A stretch of 60,515 bases of DNA from Gemmatimonadales bacterium. GTDB lineage: Bacteria; Gemmatimonadota; Gemmatimonadetes; Gemmatimonadales; GWC2-71-9. Below, in pieces: positions 28,405-37,300 of this stretch (the stretch's first letter is position 1; the number at the start of each line of letters is the position of its first letter). The notes under the pieces are model-generated. The model made no database searches and was not told the DNA's origin. It worked only from the letters and a program-made list of their open reading frames with translations. The stretch lies in assembly GCA_036500345.1 (NCBI GenBank), contig DASYCE010000022.1:1-60515 (forward strand), in the 5' to 3' direction. Made by a program: the position numbers and the translations under genes.

Positions 28405-29577
28405 GTGGGCCCGCCGCTTGCGTTTCCGGGTGGCGGGTATCGGAATCGTGGTACCGGCATCGAAAATTCGTCGATCGGAGCGTCAGGCTTGCGTCATCTT
28501 AGCGCGTCGGTAGCAGCAACATCGGATGGACTCACAACGGGAATTGGCGAGCTGGTTGCGGCCGCCAATCAGACCGTCCGCGAATTACTCGCGGCGTGCC
28601 CGCCGGGTGATCCGATCGGCAACCGACTCGCCCGCGTTGAGCAGACGATGCACCGCCTGGCGATGCTGACCGGCCAGTTGCACACGTCCGGGCGGCCCGT
28701 GACCCCACGCGCCACACCGCTGGACCTCAATTCCGTCGTGAGCGGCCTGTCGCCGTCATTGCAGCGCCTCCTTGGTCCGTTCATCTCACTGGAGTGCGTG
28801 CTGCATCCAGGCGGGGTATGGGCCGCGGCCGATCGCGGTCAGATCGAGCAGCTGGTGCTCGGGCTGGTCATCAATGCACGCGAGGCCCTGCCACTCGGCG
28901 GCACCGTCCATGTCGTGGCCGACTCGCTGACGCTCGACCGGCCGCGCCGCTTCCGGATCGGCTCACTCGAGCCCGGGAACTGGTCCGTCCTTGAGGTGCG
29001 CGACAACGGATCGGGCATTGACGAGCGGTCGATCGAGCATCTCTTCCAGGCGCCGCCACGAAATCTCCCGTTCGATTCGAGCCTGTCGCTCTCGACCGTC
29101 GCGGCGATCGTGCGCGACTGCGGCGGCAAGATGGTGCTTCAGGCTGACCGCACGGCCGGAAGCGCGCTTGCTGCGTGCTTTCCCGCCGTCCGCCCGTCGC
29201 GCACCCGGCAGCCTGCCACCGGGACCGCCAGCGCCGTGCTGATCGTGGACGACGATGAGTGGGCACGAATGAGCGGGGCACGCATCCTCCGGCGCGCCGG
29301 CTTCGGCGTCCTCGAAGCAGAGCACGTCGATGCCGCCACCGAACTGCTGCACGACGTGGCAGGGTCCTGCGTCCGCGTGGTCCTGGTTGACGCACATCTC
29401 GCGCAACACGGCCCCGTTCCCTTTGCCGAAATCCTCCGGAGCGAGCGCCCCGAAATCGAGCTCCTCGCCACCGGAGACGGTGGGTTCTCGCGAAGCGGTG
29501 AGACTGTCGTCGCAAAGCCGTTCGTCGCCGATATCCTCGTCAAGGCCGTCTCGGCGCTCCTCGAGTCGCAGCCCTGA
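28405..29577 (+). CDS. Histidine-less kinase-like ATPase with C-terminal receiver
   Basis: A ~390-residue protein resembling NtrB-type hybrid kinases. Where such kinases have HDFNN, this one reads SVAATSDGLTTGIG, so the phosphorylatable His is missing. The ATPase domain keeps the N box (LVINAREALPLGG) and a G1 box (DNGSGID), but the later G2 lid is shortened. The receiver domain keeps VDDDE, an acceptor Asp in VLVDAHLAQHG and Lys in VVAKPF. It is probably a pseudokinase or an ATP-binding regulator phosphorylated by another kinase. The GTG start is uncertain. An AT-rich patch with TATGAT at 28370-28375 could be its -10 box. Confidence 0.75.
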   Translation: MGPPLAFPGGGYRNRGTGIENSSIGASGLRHLSASVAATSDGLTTGIGELVAAANQTVRELLAACPPGDPIGNRLARVEQTMHRLAMLTGQLHTSGRPVTPRATPLDLNSVVSGLSPSLQRLLGPFISLECVLHPGGVWAAADRGQIEQLVLGLVINAREALPLGGTVHVVADSLTLDRPRRFRIGSLEPGNWSVLEVRDNGSGIDERSIEHLFQAPPRNLPFDSSLSLSTVAAIVRDCGGKMVLQADRTAGSALAACFPAVRPSRTRQPATGTASAVLIVDDDEWARMSGARILRRAGFGVLEAEHVDAATELLHDVAGSCVRVVLVDAHLAQHGPVPFAEILRSERPEIELLATGDGGFSRSGETVVAKPFVADILVKAVSALLESQP

Positions 29578-29607
29578 ACGCCGCCCCACCTTGCGACCGG
29601 CGGCGGC

Positions 29608-29625
29608 GGCGCCAATATTGGCGCC
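29608..29625. promoter_or_regulatory. 18-bp perfect palindrome upstream of efp
   Basis: GGCGCCAATATTGGCGCC is a perfect two-fold symmetric sequence 48 bases before the EF-P start codon. The AT core and GC arms resemble an operator for a dimeric regulator. It is not followed by a T tract, so it is unlikely to be an intrinsic terminator for the preceding gene. Confidence 0.5.
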
Positions 29626-29673
29626 CGCGATGCTGTACCGCGAAGCGCGTCAACGCCGTCCGAGAGAGCCACG

Positions 29674-30231
29674 ATGAAAGCCAATGACATCCGCAAGGGG
29701 ACCGTGATCTATTACGAGGGGAAGCCGCACCTCGTCATGGATTTCACCCACCGTACCCCGGGGAACCTCCGGGCCTTCGTGCAGGTCCGGCTCCGCAACC
29801 TGAACACCGGCATGTCGCTCGACCATCGGTTCAGCGCGACCGAACTGGTCGAGGAGGCCCGCCTCGATACCAGGACGATGCAGGTCCTCTACGCGGACGG
29901 CAACGGGGTCCACGTCATGGACGCCGATACCTATGAGCAGTACACCCTCGATCCGGACGTGGTCGGCGAGGATGCCGCGTGGATGGTTGCAGAAATGCAA
30001 TTCGACGCGACCTGGCTCGAGGGGCGGCCGATCTCGTTCCAGTTGCCGGCCTCGCTCGAACTGGAAGTTGTCGAGACGTCACCGGTCATGAAGACCGCGA
30101 CCAAGACGGCGAGCTCGAAACCGGCCAAGCTCAGCAACGGGGTCACCATCCAGGTGCCGGAGTTCGTTGCGCAGGGTGAGCGCGTCCGGGTCAACCCGCG
30201 TGAGCGTGTCTATCTCGAACGCGTGAAGTAA
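29674..30231 (+). CDS. efp: Elongation factor P
   Basis: A 185-residue translation factor that binds ribosomes stalled at polyproline and promotes peptide bond formation. All three domains are present: the N-terminal KOW-like domain (MKANDIRKGTVIYYEGKPHLVMDF), the central OB domain (DGNGVHVMDADTYEQYTL) and the C-terminal OB domain (KPAKLSNGVTIQVPEFV, ending RVYLERVK). The domain-I tip that contacts the tRNA reads TPGNLRAF: Asn31 stands where E. coli EF-P has the modified Lys34 and others have Arg. Modification by EpmA- or EarP-type enzymes is therefore not expected, and neither is encoded in the window. GAGAGAG precedes the ATG. Confidence 0.96.
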   Translation: MKANDIRKGTVIYYEGKPHLVMDFTHRTPGNLRAFVQVRLRNLNTGMSLDHRFSATELVEEARLDTRTMQVLYADGNGVHVMDADTYEQYTLDPDVVGEDAAWMVAEMQFDATWLEGRPISFQLPASLELEVVETSPVMKTATKTASSKPAKLSNGVTIQVPEFVAQGERVRVNPRERVYLERVK

Positions 30232-30253
30232 CTGATTCCGGACCGACCGGAAT

Positions 30254-30291
30254 GCAGAGAGGCGGGAGCGACTTCGCTCCCGCCTCTCTGC
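30254..30291. terminator. Strong bidirectional hairpin terminator
   Basis: A perfect 16-bp stem (GCAGAGAGGCGGGAGC and complement) with a 6-base loop lies between the convergent efp and TonB receptor genes. A short T-containing tail (GTGTTTC) follows on the plus strand. Confidence 0.75.
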
Positions 30292-30322
30292 GTGTTTCGA
30301 TCATCGCTCGATCAGCAGGACA

Positions 30323-33300
30323 TCACTCTCCGCCGCCGCCGCGATTGCCACCGCGACCGCCGCCAGCGCCTCCGGGGCCGCCGCCAGGACCACCGCGCCC
30401 ACCGCCGAAGAGGTTGTTCTGCACGTTGGTCACCGAATCCGGGAGCAGCGCCCACTGGACGTCGGTCAGGATCGCGTGCGCCTGATCACGCGTCTTGATC
30501 TGCTGCTGAAAGAGCGCGAACTGGAACGGTCCCAGCTTCTGCTGTAGCGGTTGCAGGTCCGCCGCCGAGCCGATCTTGGCAATCTTCTCGACGTCCGGCC
30601 GGATACTGTCGACCTGGACCTGCAACTTCGCGTTGCTCGAATCAACCAGTGCCTGCAGCTTGGCGACCTGATCCTTGCTCAGGACCAGCGAGTCCTTCCG
30701 CGCCAGGATCTGCGTCGCGACGTTCTGCCGGCGATACCGTGCCATCGCCGAATCGAGCGCACCGAGACCGCTGCTGGCGCCGCCGAGCGAACGGCTCAGC
30801 TGCTGGATCTGCTGGGTGCGCGGATCGTATCCGATCGCGTACCGCAGCGCGACCTGCAGCTGGAACGGGCTGCGGCGCGCCGTCGCGGCCGAGCTGGTGT
30901 TGCCGAACCGCTCGTTCACCGCATAGACGAACTGCTCGGTCGTCGGGTCAAAGCCCTTGACCTGCAACAGGTGGTTGTCCGGCGACGCATTCCCGCCCCA
31001 TCCCTTGATGTTGTCGGGCCCGTTGATCCACTCGTCGAGGCCGCCGAGCAGGTTCTGCGTTGAGAGTGACACCGCGAGGCGGCGATCGAACATCGCGGGG
31101 CGCCAGTTCATCTGGAACGCCAGCGTCGGCTGCCACGGCCCGTAGCAGGTGTTGCGGCCGGCGATCTGGCCAATCTGCGCCTCGAGACACTTCCGCGCGT
31201 TCCCCGAAGTCTCCTTGAGGAGGCGGTTCATGCCATTCGAGATTGCGGTGTCGGTCGTTGTCGCAGGGTCGAAGATGAACGCGCGATCGTTGTTGCCCGA
31301 CCCATCTCCATTGATATCACCTGAGACGACCGGGGTGTACGGCCGCCCCGAGACCATCCCCATGTTCGAGGTGAGCTCGAACGCCGGAGTAATCGGCCAC
31401 GAGATCTGCGCCTGGAAGTTGTGCCGCCGATCGCTGCTCGAGGTCCCCCATTCGTAGTCGTTCGGATCGCCGGCGGTCTGGTTGCCGCCGCCGAACCCGC
31501 CGCCGAAGCCGCCACCCGAGCCCCCCTGGTCGCGGGCGGACATCAGCGTATAGCTGAAGCTCAGGTTGATCTGCTTGCTGGTCGTTCCCGAGACATTGAA
31601 CGTCACCTGCTTGGTGCTGTTCTGGAGCGCGCTGAAGACATCGTTTACCTGACCGAAGTTGATGTCCTTGCGCGACGCCGCCAGCGGAATCGCGCCGGTC
31701 GATGTCACGATCTGCGCGGGGTCCGCATACACCGGACGATTGTTTTCGCTGCCGATGCTGAAGATCGGCTGGTCGTTGAGGTTGAGGTCCTTCGAGGCCG
31801 CCTGGCCCACGCCGCGCACATAGGATGCGTCGACATTGAACGAGACACGCGGCGTGATCCGGCGGGTGAAGCCGAGTGAGGCACGCTTGGTCTTCGAGGC
31901 GCCATAGTTGGGGTCGTACACGGTGACGATCGGAATGCCGTTGATCACCGGCGTCGAGCTGTCGTCGAGGCATTGATCAGGGATGGTGCTCGGATCATTG
32001 ATGTAGTCCGACCAGTCCGGCGTCGGGACGGCCTCGCCGGTGCAATAGAGCTGGGTCTGGGCGTTGATCAGCCCCGACTGACCCTGCGCCGTCTGCGGCA
32101 GGCCCGATGGCATTGTCCCGCGGAAGACACCCACGCCGCCGCGTATCGTCCAGAGCGGCGGAGCGAAGCCGCGTTGCGCCGAGCCCTGCTGCTCCGGCGC
32201 CGGAATCGCGTAGCTGAATCCGATCCGCGGCGAGAGGTAGGTCTCGGTCGGCAGCACGTGCGTATCGACGTGGAATTCGTTGAGCACGTCCTCGTTGGTC
32301 GCCGGTGCGCCAGCGTACGAAGAATGCTCGAGGCGCAGGCCGTAGTTGAGCTGGAGATTGCCGGCGCCGCCGCCACCAAACCCGCCGCCGCCGCCACCAC
32401 CGCGACCGCCACGACCGCCGCCACCACCGAAGCCGCCGCGTCCGCCGCCATTCGGCGTTCCCTCACCGGCAGCCGTTGCCGCCGCCGTGCTGTTGCGTTT
32501 GCTGAGCGGAATGCGCCAGGCATCGCTGAGGTAGATCGCCTCGTTGAAGATCTGCCCCGAGCGGATCGTCGGCTGGAGCGTCCGGGTGAACGTCGAGGGG
32601 TCGTTGTTCTCGAAGTCCCCCAGCGTGGCGTAGGTGAACGTCCCGTTGCGATTGTTGGTCACGTCGCTGGTGATGTCGGAAGTATTGCCGTACAAGCCGA
32701 GTGCCCAGCGGTGTGCGCCCGCGGGCGAGAGGAGCGACAACTCGTCGGTGACTTCAACCCCGTTCGTCGTGCTGCTGGTCGGGAATCCGGTATTGCCGCC
32801 GAACCCGAGGGTCGTGAAGGTGAGCTGCCCGGAGTCGACCGTGCTGAAGCTGGTGACGCGTCCGGCGGGCGCGAACAGGTAGGGGCTCGAGTTGTTGCTG
32901 CTGTACGAGTACCCGCCATTCAGCGAGTTGATCAGACCACTGTTGAAGCGCGACGAGACGCGAACCGCAGCGGTGGCACTCTTGTTCGACGAGGTTCCAC
33001 CGACCTGCGGCAGCGACGTCGAATTGATGCGCTGCGGTTCGTTCGAGCTCCAGTTGGCACTTCCGGTGAACGAGATCACATGGGTCTGGCCGGCGTTCCA
33101 GTCGAAACGGAAGATGCCGTTGAAGCGGTCGTTCGAGGCGTTGGGCGAAATCGTCCCCGCCTTGGCGGTGAGGCCCGTCGCCGAGACGGCGTTGATGAAC
33201 GTGGCCACCGAGTCCGGTGACACGCCGAGTCGAGAGAGCGTCGCATCGTCGGCGACATTGAGCGAAGCCACCGGCGACGCCGAGTGATTGTACTGGAACG

Positions 33301-34210
33301 AGCCGAACAAGGACGTCACGTTCCGCTTCAGCGGACCACCGAACCCTGCGCCAAATGATTGCGTTGCCTGCCCCGCCTGAAACTGGTTGCCGCTGACACC
33401 ACCCCATGCAAGCGTGTTGTTGATCGAGTAACTGCTCAGCGAGCCCGTGACCCGGTTGCCGCCACTCTTCGTCGTCACCGACACCATGCCGCCCGAGAAA
33501 TTGCCGCGCGATACGTCGTAGGTGTTGGTAATCACGCGCGTGCTCCGCACGGCGTCTTGTGGCAGGTTGGTGCTGGTCGTCGTGAGGCCGTTCACCACAT
33601 AGGTATTCGATGCTGCGCTCTGGCCGGCAACCGAGAAGCTCGCCGCCGTCGAATCGGTGGCCCCGGTGAGAATGACGCCGGGAGCAAGCGCCGCGAGCGC
33701 CGACAGGTCGGACGCGTCGATCGGAAGACGCATCGCCTGGTCGCCGTTGATCGTGTGGACCGCCTCGCCCGCCGTGGCTCGGCTCTCGGCCTGGTCGAGG
33801 TTCGGGCGGCGTCCGCTCGTGGCCACCAGATCGGAGATCCGCTGCGCCTGGTCACCCATCTTCACGTTCAGGACGATGCGGTCGTCGTCCGGCTGGCGCA
33901 TCACGTTGTAGATCTGCGGCGCCTTGCCGATTGCCTTGACCGAGATCCGGTACTGGCTCTGTCCGCCGCCGGCATCGATGAGGATCCGGAATTGCCCCTT
34001 GTCGTTCGTATGCGTCGAGCGAGTCACCTCGGTCTCGATGCTGAACGCCTCGACCGAGGCACCCGGCACCGGCTTCCCGCTGGCGTCGGTCACCGTGCCA
34101 ACGATGATGTCGACGTCACTTTGCGCGTGGGCCGGTCTGACCGCCACGAACATCAGCGCTGCGAGGAGTGCGAAGGCGCTCGCGAGGCGAGCGGAGCAAC
34201 GAACCAGCAT
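30323..34210 (-). CDS. TonB-dependent receptor with carboxypeptidase-like N-terminal domain and helical C-terminal extension
   Basis: A ~1295-residue outer-membrane receptor. The signal peptide (MLVRCSARLASAFALLAALM...AHAQ) is followed by a carboxypeptidase-regulatory-like beta sandwich (VDIIVGTVTDASGKPVPGASVEAF), a plug domain (PIDASDLSALAALAPGVILTG) and a large barrel. A Gly/Arg-rich loop interrupts the barrel (about 32361-32452). The barrel appears to end near FQLQVALRYAIGYD. After that come ~135 helical residues with KDQVAKLQALV and ILTDVQWALLPD, resembling Spy/CpxP (LTxxQ) proteins, then a Gly/Arg tail ending in Glu. There is no C-terminal aromatic residue. Start 34210 begins the signal peptide; CGGGACCAA precedes it. 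The ligand is unknown. Confidence 0.88.
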   Translation of the reverse strand: MLVRCSARLASAFALLAALMFVAVRPAHAQSDVDIIVGTVTDASGKPVPGASVEAFSIETEVTRSTHTNDKGQFRILIDAGGGQSQYRISVKAIGKAPQIYNVMRQPDDDRIVLNVKMGDQAQRISDLVATSGRRPNLDQAESRATAGEAVHTINGDQAMRLPIDASDLSALAALAPGVILTGATDSTAASFSVAGQSAASNTYVVNGLTTTSTNLPQDAVRSTRVITNTYDVSRGNFSGGMVSVTTKSGGNRVTGSLSSYSINNTLAWGGVSGNQFQAGQATQSFGAGFGGPLKRNVTSLFGSFQYNHSASPVASLNVADDATLSRLGVSPDSVATFINAVSATGLTAKAGTISPNASNDRFNGIFRFDWNAGQTHVISFTGSANWSSNEPQRINSTSLPQVGGTSSNKSATAAVRVSSRFNSGLINSLNGGYSYSSNNSSPYLFAPAGRVTSFSTVDSGQLTFTTLGFGGNTGFPTSSTTNGVEVTDELSLLSPAGAHRWALGLYGNTSDITSDVTNNRNGTFTYATLGDFENNDPSTFTRTLQPTIRSGQIFNEAIYLSDAWRIPLSKRNSTAAATAAGEGTPNGGGRGGFGGGGGRGGRGGGGGGGFGGGGAGNLQLNYGLRLEHSSYAGAPATNEDVLNEFHVDTHVLPTETYLSPRIGFSYAIPAPEQQGSAQRGFAPPLWTIRGGVGVFRGTMPSGLPQTAQGQSGLINAQTQLYCTGEAVPTPDWSDYINDPSTIPDQCLDDSSTPVINGIPIVTVYDPNYGASKTKRASLGFTRRITPRVSFNVDASYVRGVGQAASKDLNLNDQPIFSIGSENNRPVYADPAQIVTSTGAIPLAASRKDINFGQVNDVFSALQNSTKQVTFNVSGTTSKQINLSFSYTLMSARDQGGSGGGFGGGFGGGNQTAGDPNDYEWGTSSSDRRHNFQAQISWPITPAFELTSNMGMVSGRPYTPVVSGDINGDGSGNNDRAFIFDPATTTDTAISNGMNRLLKETSGNARKCLEAQIGQIAGRNTCYGPWQPTLAFQMNWRPAMFDRRLAVSLSTQNLLGGLDEWINGPDNIKGWGGNASPDNHLLQVKGFDPTTEQFVYAVNERFGNTSSAATARRSPFQLQVALRYAIGYDPRTQQIQQLSRSLGGASSGLGALDSAMARYRRQNVATQILARKDSLVLSKDQVAKLQALVDSSNAKLQVQVDSIRPDVEKIAKIGSAADLQPLQQKLGPFQFALFQQQIKTRDQAHAILTDVQWALLPDSVTNVQNNLFGGGRGGPGGGPGGAGGGRGGNRGGGGE
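32361..32452 (-). repeat. Gly/Arg-rich low-complexity segment in first TonB receptor
   Basis: Encodes a run of Gly, Arg and occasional Phe (GGGRGGFGGGGGRGGRGG and onward) inside the barrel domain. It probably forms a flexible surface loop. The DNA is an imperfect array of CCGCC-type triplets and may be prone to slippage. Confidence 0.75.
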
Positions 34211-34320
34211 GTCATTGGTCCCGGTATCGGGGTCGATGGCACGATTCTCGGCCGAAGCGCCTAGTCGCACCTGGGCTTAGTTACGCTGGGTTGAGGCCAA
34301 AAGTTGAGGGATTAAACGGA

Positions 34321-34355
34321 CCGGCGGACTGTCAAGGAACTTGACAATCCGCCGG
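34321..34355. terminator. Hairpin between the tandem TonB receptor genes
   Basis: An inverted repeat of 8 bp plus 7 bp with one internal mismatch and a 3-base loop (CCGGCGGAcTGTCAAG-gaa and partner) lies just downstream of the second receptor on the minus strand. It would separate its transcript from that of the first receptor. Confidence 0.5.
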
Positions 34356-34384
34356 AGCACGGCCTGGCGCTATCCTGGTGCCGG

Positions 34385-37300
34385 TTACTCGCCCCCGCGG
34401 CCGCCCCCACCGCCGCCTCCGCGACCACCCCGCCCACCGCCAAAGCCGCCACGGCCGCCCGCCGCGCCGCCGGTGAGGTTGTTCGAAGGTGTCCGCACGT
34501 AGTCGGGGAGGAGCGCCCACTGGACATCGGTGAGTATCTGGCGGACCCGGTCGTGCACCCGGGTCTGCTCCCGCACGGCGATCTGAGAGAAGGTCCGTAT
34601 CTGGGTAAGGAGCGGTACCACGTCGGCGCTGGTCTTCGCCTTCTGCACCACGTCCACCGCTGTCGTGAGGGAATCGATCTGCGGCTTCATGAACGCGGCA
34701 CTCGAATCCCTCAACGTGGTCAGCTGGGTCACCTGCGCCGGCAACAGCGCCAGCGAGTCTTTCCGGTTGAGTGCCGCGACCGCTGCGTTCTGGCGGTCGA
34801 AGCGGACCGTGAACGAGTCGACCAGCATCCGCGCGGTTGCGGGCTGGATGGTGCCGCGACCGAGCTGCTGAATCTGCTGCAGCCGCGTGTCATAGCCGAT
34901 GGTATACCGCACGCTGAGCTGCAGCTGGAACGGCTGGCGCTGTGCCAGGGCGCTCCCGCTTGTGTTGCCGAAGCGCTCATTGACCACGTACTTGAACTGA
35001 TTGGTGTTCGGATCAAAACCGTCGACCGTGAGCAGCGTCCCGTCGGGACGAGCGAAGCCGCCCCATCCCTTGAGGTTGTTCTCGCCATTGATCAACTGGT
35101 CGAGTCCACCCAGGAGATTCTGTGTGGACACCGACAGCGCCAGCCGACGATCGAAGAACCCGGGCCGCCAATTGACTTGCACGTTGAGCGATGGTTGCCA
35201 CGGTCCCGTACAGGTGTTCCGGCCGGCAATCTGCCCCATCTGCGCCTGCAGGCATTTGCGGGCATTTCCCGACGTTTCGTTCAGCAGGCGCGACATGCCG
35301 TTCGCCACCGCCGTGTCGGTCGTGATGGACGGATTGTAGATGAAGGCGCGGTCATTCCCGGACGAACCATCCCCGTTGATGTCGCCGGCGACGATCGGCG
35401 TGTAATGCGACCCCGATGTGATGCTCCCCGTGCCGGTGATTTCGAGTGCGGGAGTGACCGGCCACTGCATGCTCAGCTGGAAGTTGTGGCGCCGCTCGTT
35501 GCTCGACGGTGCCCAGGTGTAGACGTTGGGATCTCCGGCGGTCTGGTTGAGCCCGCCGCCAATGCCGCCGCCCGCACCGCCTTCGTCCTGGGCATACATC
35601 AGCGTATAGGCGAGGTTGATCACCATCTGCTTGTTGGTCGTGCCGGCCAGATTGAAGGTGACCTGCTTGGTGCGGTTCTCCAGCGCCGAGAACACCGTGT
35701 TCACCCGGCCGAATGCCTGGTCGATGCGCGACGCCGAGAGCGGCACCGCCCCGGTGGTGGGGATGATCTGTGCCGGATCAGCAAAGACCGGCCGGTTATC
35801 CTCGGCACCAAGGTTGAAACGCGATGTTGCGTCGTTGAGATTGAGATCGCGCGACGCTGCCTGGCCGATGCCATGCACGTACGACGCATCGACATTGAAC
35901 GAGATGCGCGGCGTGATGCTGCGCGAAAGGCCGAGCGACACGCGTTGCGTCTTGGGCGCGCCGTAATTGGGGTCGTACGTGGTGACCGTCGGCCGGCCGG
36001 TGGTCACGGGCGTCGATTGGTTGTTGACGCACTCGGACGGGATGTTGCCGGGATCGGTCGCGAAGTCCATCCAGTTCGGATCCGGAACGGCATCGCCGAC
36101 GCATACCAACTGTGTCTGTGCGGTGCTCAATCCCGACTGCGCCTGCGCCGTGCCCGGAAGCGTCGCCGGCATTTGCCCGCGGAAGATTCCGGCGCCCCCG
36201 CGGATCACGAGGATCGGCGGCGCGAAGCCGCGCTGACTCGAGCCCTGCTGCTCCGGGCGCGGAATGCTGTAGCTGAAGCCGATGCGCGGCGACACGTAGA
36301 ATTCGCCGGGAAGCTGATCGGTGCGGACGTGGAATTCATTGAACACCGAATCGTTGAGCGCCGGCGCGCCGAGGTACGACGAATGCTCCAGCCGCACGCC
36401 ATAGATCAGCTGGAAATTGCTGCCGCCGGCCCCTGCCGTGCCGATGTCTCCGCCGCCACCGCGGCCGCCGCGACGACCACCACCGCCGCCCCCGCCAAAT
36501 CCGCCGCCCCCACCGCCCCCAGCCCCGCGGCCGCCGCCGTTGGCGCCCCCGCCACGGCCGGCGCGCGATGACCGCGGACGCCATGCGTCGCTGAGGTAGA
36601 TCGCTTCGTTCCACGACGTGCCGTCGCGGATGGTCGGCTGCAGCGTGCGCGTGAACTGCGCGGGCGTGTTGTTCTCGAAGTCGAGTAGCGAGTTGTACGT
36701 GTAGGTGCCGAACCGGTTGTTGGTGACGTCCTGGTCGAACTGCTGGGCGTAGGAGTAGAAGCCCAGTGCGAATCGATGCGTCCCGCTCCCCGGCAAGACC
36801 GAAATCTCGTTGGTGGCCTCGAAACTCTTGGTGTTGTTGTGCTGCGGCAGGCCGGCGTTTCCGCCAAAACCGAACACCGTCGTTGCGATTTCTCCGGAAT
36901 CGAGGGTCGACTCATTGGTCACCCGGCCGACCGGGGCGGTGAGGTACGGATCCGATCGGGAATCGTTGACCGACACACCACCACGGAACTGGTTCACCCA
37001 TCGTCCGAGTTGCGACGCCACCTGGAGCGACACCGCGCCGTTATTCGTCTTCGAGTTGCCGCCGACCTGCGGCAGCTGGGTGCTCCCGATTCGCGTGGGA
37101 TCCTGGGTATTCCAGCCAAGATTCGACGTGATCGTGACGATCGAGGTCCGACCCATGTTCCAGTCGAAGCGGTCAAGCGAGGAATACTGGTCGCTGGTGC
37201 GATCCGACGAGATGTCGCCGGCGAGTCCCGTCAAGCCGAGGCCATTGACGGTCGAGATGAATTTCGCGACGGAATCCGGCGAGGCACCGAGGCGCTGCAG

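Noticed and set aside
31973-33220. A 415-codon plus-strand frame opposite the first TonB receptor
   Set aside because: Arg-rich shadow of the receptor coding strand without a ribosome site.
32361-36560. The CCGCC-rich stretches considered as CRISPR or tandem DNA repeats
   Set aside because: They are imperfect and in frame with Gly/Arg coding; there are no constant repeats with unique spacers.
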